This document shows, in pieces, positions 20,168-24,512 of a DNA stretch of 24,512 bases (position 1 is the stretch's first letter; each line of letters begins with the position of its first letter). The notes beneath the pieces are model-generated. The model saw only the letters and a list, made by a program, of their open reading frames with translations. It did not search any database and was not told the origin of the DNA. The stretch is taken from positions 1 to 24,512 of the forward strand of contig JAISQU010000128.1 of NCBI GenBank assembly GCA_031274005.1, given 5' to 3'. Both the position numbers and the translations under genes were made by a program. This stretch comes from Spirochaetales bacterium (GTDB lineage Bacteria > Spirochaetota > Spirochaetia > DTKZ01).

Positions 20168-21811
20168 TCAAATTACCAGCCCCAAATGGCGGGCCGGGTT
20201 ATTATAGAGTTTATCCCGCTGGGCCCGCACATCTTCGCTGGCAAGATAATCGTCAAAGCGCATTTCCCTGTCTATAACCCCGCCGGGAGTAAACTCGATA
20301 ATACGGTTCGCCACGGAGTCGACAAACTGATGGTCGTGGGAATTAAAAAGTATCGTTTCCGGAAAATCGACAAGGCCGTCGTTCAGGGCGGTGATTCCCT
20401 CAAGGTCAAGGTGGTTCGTCGGCTCGTCCAGAATGAGGGCGTTTGCGCCGGAAAGCATCATCCGCGACAGCATGCAGCGCACTTTCTCGCCGCCGGAAAG
20501 AACCTTCACCTTTTTCAAAGTCTCGTCCCCGGAGAAAAGCATGCGCCCCAGAAAGCCGCGCACAACCGCTTCCTCGGTGATGTCCGTGTACTGCCGCAGC
20601 CAGTCTATCATGTTCAGCTCGGTATCGAAGTACGCGCTGTTGTCCTTTGGATAGTAGGAAACCGAAATCGTCTGCCCCCAGGTGAAGCCGCCCGAGTCGG
20701 CCTTCATCTCGCCGCAAAGAATCTGAAAAAGCGCCGTTTTTGCCGAATGCATGGGCCCCACAAAGGCGATCTTGTCGCCCTTGCGGACGGACAGGCTGAA
20801 ATTTCCGAAGAGTTTTTCCCCGTCCGCGCTTTTGCAAAGGCCCTCAATCTCAAGAATGCTCCGCCCGGATTCGCGGTTCGGCTTAAAGTTGACGTAAGGA
20901 AACTTGCGGGACGAAGGCTTTATGTCGTCAATGGTCAGCTTGTCTATAAGTTTTTTCCGCGAAGTCGCCTGCCGGGATTTCGCGGCGTTGGCGCTGAAAC
21001 GCAGGATGAACTCGCGCAGTTCGGCGATTTTGTCCTCCCGCCGCTTCTTCTCGTCGCGCATCTGCTTTTGCGCAAGCGCCGCCGCGTGGTACCAGAAGTC
21101 GTAATTGCCGACATACAGGGTAATCCTGCCGTAGTCTATGTCCGCCACATGGGTACAGATTTTATTCAGGAAGTGCCTGTCGTGGGAAACAACAATGACG
21201 GTGTTATCAAATTCCCCAAGAAAATTCTCCAGCCAGGCAATTGATTCAAGGTCCAGGTTGTTCGTGGGTTCGTCAAGGATGAGTATCTCCGGCTCGCCAA
21301 AGAGGGCCTGCGCCAGAAGAACACGCACTTTCTGGTTACTCTCCAGGTCGCTCATCATTTTATCGTGCAGGTTTTCGGGGAGCCCTAGGCCGCTTAAAAT
21401 GATGGCCGCTTTTGACTCCGCCTCCCAGCCGCCCATCTCGGAAAACTCCGCCTCAAGCTCCGCCGCGCGCATTCCGTCGGCTTCGGAAAAATCCGGCTTT
21501 GCGTAAATCGCGTCCTTCTCTATCATGATGTCGTAGAGTTTGCGATAACCCTGGATGACCGTGTGCATAACGCTGAAACTGTCGAAGGCAAACTGGTCCT
21601 GCCTCAGAACCGCCATACGCTCACCGGGGGTAACGACGATATTTCCCGTATCCGGTTCGAGTTCGCCGGCAAGGATTTTCAGAAAAGTCGACTTTCCCGA
21701 ACCGTTTGCCCCGATGATGCCGTAACAGTTTTGGTGGGTAAATTTGATATTCACTTCCTTAAAGAGGAAGCGGCTCCCGAAAGAGAGGCTGATATTTTCC
21801 GCGCTTATCAT
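20168..21811 (-). CDS. ABC-F ATPase, YbiT-type
   Basis: The 547-residue protein has two ABC ATPase domains and no membrane segments, the ABC-F layout of ribosome-associated factors. Walker A1 is GANGSGKST (residues 34-42), Walker B1 LILDEPTNNLDLES, followed by VVSHDRHFLN. The linker (KQMRDEKKRREDKIAEL) is charged. Domain 2 has an altered P-loop, GPMHSAKTAL, with LSGGEKVRCMLSRMM, ILDEPTNHLDLEGI and NSHDHQFVDSVANRII. The first signature motif is degenerate (ESNQKVRVLLAQAL instead of SGGQ). These changes match the YbiT branch. I chose ATG 21811 because the longer frame starts inside the promoter. Confidence 0.9.
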   Translation of the reverse strand: MISAENISLSFGSRFLFKEVNIKFTHQNCYGIIGANGSGKSTFLKILAGELEPDTGNIVVTPGERMAVLRQDQFAFDSFSVMHTVIQGYRKLYDIMIEKDAIYAKPDFSEADGMRAAELEAEFSEMGGWEAESKAAIILSGLGLPENLHDKMMSDLESNQKVRVLLAQALFGEPEILILDEPTNNLDLESIAWLENFLGEFDNTVIVVSHDRHFLNKICTHVADIDYGRITLYVGNYDFWYHAAALAQKQMRDEKKRREDKIAELREFILRFSANAAKSRQATSRKKLIDKLTIDDIKPSSRKFPYVNFKPNRESGRSILEIEGLCKSADGEKLFGNFSLSVRKGDKIAFVGPMHSAKTALFQILCGEMKADSGGFTWGQTISVSYYPKDNSAYFDTELNMIDWLRQYTDITEEAVVRGFLGRMLFSGDETLKKVKVLSGGEKVRCMLSRMMLSGANALILDEPTNHLDLEGITALNDGLVDFPETILFNSHDHQFVDSVANRIIEFTPGGVIDREMRFDDYLASEDVRAQRDKLYNNPARHLGLVI

Positions 21812-21820
21812 GTATGCTTT

Positions 21821-21850
21821 GTTATACTCCAAAAAGATCGTGAAGGTCAA
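21821..21850 (-). promoter_or_regulatory. Promoter of the ABC-F gene, predicted leaderless or nearly so
   Basis: On the minus strand TTGACC (21850-21845) and TATAAC (21826-21821) are 18 bp apart, with 9 nt from the -10 box to the ATG at 21811. A GGAG overlaps the spacer, too far upstream (15 nt) to serve as a ribosome binding site. Confidence 0.55.
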
Positions 21851-21877
21851 TACGCAGGGTATTTTCAGGGACGCCTT

Positions 21878-23350
21878 TTATGCCAGCAGTCTCAGCGCCG
21901 CCTCAATTCTTGCCGCCGTTTTGTCTTTTCCCACAAGCCGTATTGACTCAAAAAGCGGAGGCGACACCCGTGAACCGGTTACCGCGACGCGCAGGGGGCC
22001 CAGCACGCTGCCCAGCTTTGTCCCCAGCCTTTCGGCAAGGGCGCGGAAGGCGGCTTCGTTTTCCTCATCGGTTTTGTCGAAGAAATTTTTTCCGTCCGCC
22101 GGGAACATCAGGCTTTTCACCTCGGTTAAAATCTTCGCGGTTTCTTCGGCGCCCATCTTTTTGGGGAGGAGCTCTTCCGCGGTGTAGGCCGGTACGTCCT
22201 TGAACAAAAACCTCACCATTTCAGGAGCGTCGGTTAAAAAGCGCAGGCGTTCTTTTATGATGGGCAGGGCGTCAAAAAGAAGTTTTTCTTCTTCCGCTGA
22301 GGCGGGAGTTCCCGCAATGCCCGCCCGTTGTAAAAAAGGCATAAGCTCGGCCTGCAAAGCCCCGTCGGAACGCTCGCGTATATACACGCCGTTAAACCAT
22401 TCAAGTTTTTTGTAATCAAACACGGCGGCGGCTTTGTTCAGCTTCTCGAGGGTAAAGAGTTTTTCCAAATCCGCCTTCGAGAACATCTGCCGCGAATCAT
22501 CGTAGGACCAGCCCAAAAGGGATACATAATTGATAATGGCCTCGGGCAGGTATCCGCCGCTGCGGAACTCCACAAGGCTTGTGGAGCCGTGGCGTTTGGA
22601 CAGCTTTTGCCCGTCCTCACCCATAACCATAGGCAGATGGCAGTATTCCGGCGGCTTCCAGCCAAAGGCGTCATACAGCAGAATGTGCAGCGGCCCGGAG
22701 GGTATCCACTCCTGAGCGCGCAAGATATGGGTAATCTCCATAAAGTGGTCGTCAATCACGTTGGCAAGGTGATAGGTCGGAAAACCGTCGGACTTGAGTA
22801 AAACCGGGTCGGGGTTGATGTCCCTGTTGGCCCTTTCAATTGTGCCAATAAGATGGTCGTAAAAACTCGTGGAACCTTCCAGGGGAATTTTCAGGCGGAC
22901 AACGCAGGCCTCGCCTTTCGCCCTGCGGGCGCGGGCTTCCTCCGGGGGAATATCCCGGCAATGGCGGTCATAGCCCTGTCCCTTCGCGGCCTGACTCTCC
23001 CTCAATTTTTCAAGCCTTTCGGATGTACAAAAACAGTAATATCCCTGGCCGGACTCCACAAGCTCTTCCGCGTACTGCCGGTAGAGCTCCGTGCGCTCGG
23101 ACTGAAAGTACGGACCGAACCTGCCGCCGGCGCGGGGCCCCTCATCCCAGCTTATGCCCAGCCAGTCGAAAGTATCGTAGATATCCTGCAGGGCGCGCGG
23201 GTCATAACGCTCCCTGTCCGTATCCTCAATACGCAGAATAAAAGCGCCGCCCATGGCGCGGGCGAAAAAATAATTAAACAGCGCCGTCCTGACTCCCCCT
23301 ATATGCTGCAGGCCCGTGGGAGAAGGCGCGTAACGAACACGAACACTCAT
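21878..23350 (-). CDS. gltX: Glutamyl-tRNA synthetase
   Basis: The 490-residue class I synthetase charges tRNA with glutamate. The HIGH-type motif is APSPTGLQHIGGVRTALFN (residues 8-26). RIEDTDRERYDPRAL binds glutamate and the acceptor end. CFCTSERL lies in the insertion domain. The KMSKS-type motif is GQKLSKRHGSTSLV near residue 250. The C-terminal anticodon-binding part has normal length. It could be a non-discriminating enzyme that also charges tRNA-Gln; sequence by eye does not decide this. The ATG at 23350 lies 7 nt after a perfect TATAAT and has no Shine-Dalgarno site. Confidence 0.95.
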   Translation of the reverse strand: MSVRVRYAPSPTGLQHIGGVRTALFNYFFARAMGGAFILRIEDTDRERYDPRALQDIYDTFDWLGISWDEGPRAGGRFGPYFQSERTELYRQYAEELVESGQGYYCFCTSERLEKLRESQAAKGQGYDRHCRDIPPEEARARRAKGEACVVRLKIPLEGSTSFYDHLIGTIERANRDINPDPVLLKSDGFPTYHLANVIDDHFMEITHILRAQEWIPSGPLHILLYDAFGWKPPEYCHLPMVMGEDGQKLSKRHGSTSLVEFRSGGYLPEAIINYVSLLGWSYDDSRQMFSKADLEKLFTLEKLNKAAAVFDYKKLEWFNGVYIRERSDGALQAELMPFLQRAGIAGTPASAEEEKLLFDALPIIKERLRFLTDAPEMVRFLFKDVPAYTAEELLPKKMGAEETAKILTEVKSLMFPADGKNFFDKTDEENEAAFRALAERLGTKLGSVLGPLRVAVTGSRVSPPLFESIRLVGKDKTAARIEAALRLLA

Positions 23351-23357
23351 AGGAAAA

Positions 23358-23387
23358 ATTATAGACGGAAGCGGAACAATGTTTCAA
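23358..23387 (-). promoter_or_regulatory. gltX promoter, predicted leaderless
   Basis: On the minus strand TTGAAA (23387-23382) and TATAAT (23363-23358) are 18 bp apart. The -35 box starts 3 bp from the terminal hairpin of repeat array 4, and only 7 nt separate the -10 box from the ATG. Confidence 0.75.
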
Positions 23388-23390
23388 CCA

Positions 23391-23857
23391 GGCGACTTCC
23401 CCCGCATCGGCGGGGGAAGTCGCCCCGGAAATTGCGGTGAATGTCACCAGTATTCTTCCGGCTAAAAAACATAACGCCTGAATGCAAAGGCAATTGCGAA
23501 GCAATTGCCGTGCCGGTTATGCCCCTTCCGCACATTTCCGTGAAAGCGTCTCCCCCGCATCGGCGGGGGAAGTCGCCCCGGAAATTGCGGTGAATGTCAC
23601 CAGTACCCTACAGGTGATGCGACAAACGGCCTGAAACTAACGCGCGCTCCGCGCGCAGTTCTGCTTTATGCCCCATCCGCACATTTCCGTGAAAGCGTCT
23701 CCCCCGCATCGGCGGGGGAAGTCGCCCCGGAAAGGTGCGGTGAATGTCACCAGTATTCTTCCGGCTAAAAAACATAACGCCTGAATGCAAAGGCAATTGC
23801 GAAGCGATTGCACTGCTGGTTATGCCTCTCACCCGCACATTTCCGTGATAGCGTTCC
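23391..23857 (-). repeat. Array 4 of the structured repeat
   Basis: Read on the minus strand towards gltX, TACTGGTGACATTCACCGC-type motifs occur at about 23750, 23600 and 23450, a period of about 150 bp. The units use the TTTTTTAGCCGGAAG-type linker. One unit has a GCGCGC-TCC-GCGCGC hairpin (23642-23656) and the others GCAATTGC stems. The array closes next to gltX with a perfect 15-bp hairpin (23391-23424; arm GGCGACTTCCCCCGC). Its distal end (CGCTATCACGGAAATG) is fused to a truncated transposase gene at about 23858. No gene of its own. Confidence 0.9.
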
Positions 23858-24124
23858 CGCCGCAAAGGTCGGCCCGAAATCCCCGTACCGCTGTCGATAC
23901 GCCCTCACCGCCTGTTCCCGAATCGCCACCGCCGTCTTTCGGTTCGACGGCTTTCCCGCATTCCCGTGGATGATCCCTTTATCCCCCTCCGCCCGATAAG
24001 CGGCATATATCCGCCGCCCCTGGCGGTAGCTCACTTTGAGGTCCTTCGCCGCCGACCGTATCGTCAACTGCCCCCGTTTCACGAGTTCCATGACTTTTCC
24101 TCTCAGCAATTCTTTCTGTCCCAT
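23858..24124 (-). pseudogene. Truncated ISNCY-type transposase (N-terminal part)
   Basis: From ATG 24124 (GGGAG upstream) about 89 residues match the N-terminus of ISNCY-family transposases: MGQKELLRGKVMELVKRGQ, a helix-turn-helix in TIRSAAKDLKVSYRQGRRIY, then GIIHGNAGKPSNRK and RQRYGDFGPTFAA. At FAA the homology stops and the frame runs into repeat array 4. The DDE catalytic core is missing, so it is non-functional on its own. The junction falls at a shared GCGGCGG, consistent with recombination between the IS and a repeat hairpin. Confidence 0.75.
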
Positions 24125-24142
24125 CGGTAGTCTCCCGGCCCC

Positions 24143-24445
24143 GATATAAACATCGAGCTTACCCTTCCCGGCGGCGGCATGGGCTCGGAAGATATTGAAG
24201 GCGCCATAACCCAGGCCATAAGCGGCATATCCGACCCCGGCCCCTATACTGTTACGGTAAAGGGCATCAACGTAAGCAACGACGCCGTGATAAAAAACCT
24301 TATCTACGGCATTGTCGCCGGGCAGTGGTTAAAATTCTTCCCCAAAAAACTTATACGGACAATATTTGCAAAAGCCCCCTGCTTTGGTATACTCATAGGA
24401 GCCTGTCTGACTTCTAACGAATGTGAGCCGAAGACGGCTCTTTAG
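24143..24445 (+). pseudogene. Fragment of a surface-type repeat protein (BspA/LRR-like?)
   Basis: A frame open from 24131 gives DINIELTLPGGGMGSEDIEG, then AITQAISGISDPGPYTVTV and KGINVSNDAVIKNLIYGI. This resembles the segment preceding leucine-rich repeats in large treponemal surface proteins, but the match is by impression only. An in-frame TAG at 24128 lies just outside the transposase start, so an IS insertion may have removed the 5' part. After about residue 60 the sequence (QWLKFFPKK) no longer fits and contains a promoter, so the 3' part is also lost. Confidence 0.35.
24366..24393 (+). promoter_or_regulatory. Possible promoter facing the right edge
   Basis: TTGCAA (24366-24371) and TATACT (24388-24393) are 16 bp apart. 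Whatever it drives lies beyond the hairpins at 24427-24512 or outside the window. Confidence 0.4.
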
Positions 24446-24504
24446 ATTTTCGGGAAGACCCGAAAACGCATTACGCCCGCAATTTTGCTTCCCAAAATTG
24501 CGCC
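24427..24504. repeat. Three hairpins at the right edge
   Basis: Consecutive inverted repeats are GAGCCG-AAGA-CGGCTC (followed by TTTAGATTTT), TTTTCGGG-AAGA-CCCGAAAA, and GCAATTTTG with CAAAATTGC. The first, with its T-rich tail, could be a terminator. The loop AAGA is shared by two. The window ends before the extent of this repeat is clear. Confidence 0.55.
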
Positions 24505-24512
24505 GCCTTGAA

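Noticed and set aside
20099..21244. Plus-strand ORF of 381 residues opposite the ABC-F gene
   Set aside because: No recognisable domain and no ribosome binding site; the opposite strand encodes a complete ABC-F protein.

Overview
The window is GC-rich bacterial chromosome. Gene content and repeat style suggest a host-associated spirochaete close to Treponema, perhaps a termite-gut type. This rests on recognising protein families by eye, not on a marker-gene comparison. Most of it is ordinary core genome: typA, hisI, thiE, priA, a family 4 uracil-DNA glycosylase, an ATP-cone/uridine-kinase fusion, a YbiT-type ABC-F protein, gltX and four tRNA genes.

Layout. (a) 1-1089, minus: an ECF sigma factor and an overlapping membrane-anchored anti-sigma-like gene that runs off the left edge. 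(b) 1090-2268: non-coding DNA with perfect palindromes, then a five-copy tandem array of a structured repeat. (c) 2334-5295, plus: a tightly packed operon of a YhcH/NanQ-like gene, a LUD-domain gene, an ElyC/SanA/YdcF-like (DUF218) membrane gene, lrgA and lrgB. (d) 5326-5661: second repeat array, then typA; an AEC permease converges on typA from the minus strand. (e) hisI (plus) and thiE (minus). (f) 9755-10400: an AT-rich scar with a decapitated PIN toxin, its small partner gene and an AAA-ATPase remnant. (g) HMG-CoA lyase and class I-type HMG-CoA reductase as a two-gene operon. (h) third repeat array, then tRNA-Gly(CCC). (i) priA and udg, translationally coupled on the minus strand; the ATP-cone kinase and an orphan radical-SAM protein on the plus strand. 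(j) a tRNA His-Arg-Lys cluster (minus) whose last gene has a partial 3'-end duplication 180 bp away. (k) ABC-F and gltX (minus). (l) fourth repeat array, butted against a truncated ISNCY-type transposase that itself interrupts a surface-protein-like fragment.

The most unusual feature is the repeat family. Four separate arrays of a roughly 140-150 bp, multi-hairpin unit all point towards the next gene. Each ends in a long perfect hairpin (15-17 bp stem, 4-nt loop) lying 0-3 bp upstream of a recognisable -35 box: upstream of the yhcH operon, typA, tRNA-Gly and gltX. Stems inside the units are exchanged as whole complementary pairs, which argues for selection on structure. A second genome-wide style is visible: several genes (typA, the ATP-cone kinase, the radical-SAM gene, ABC-F, gltX) have a -10 box only 6-9 nt before the ATG and no Shine-Dalgarno sequence, predicting leaderless mRNAs beside genes with classical GGAGG sites.
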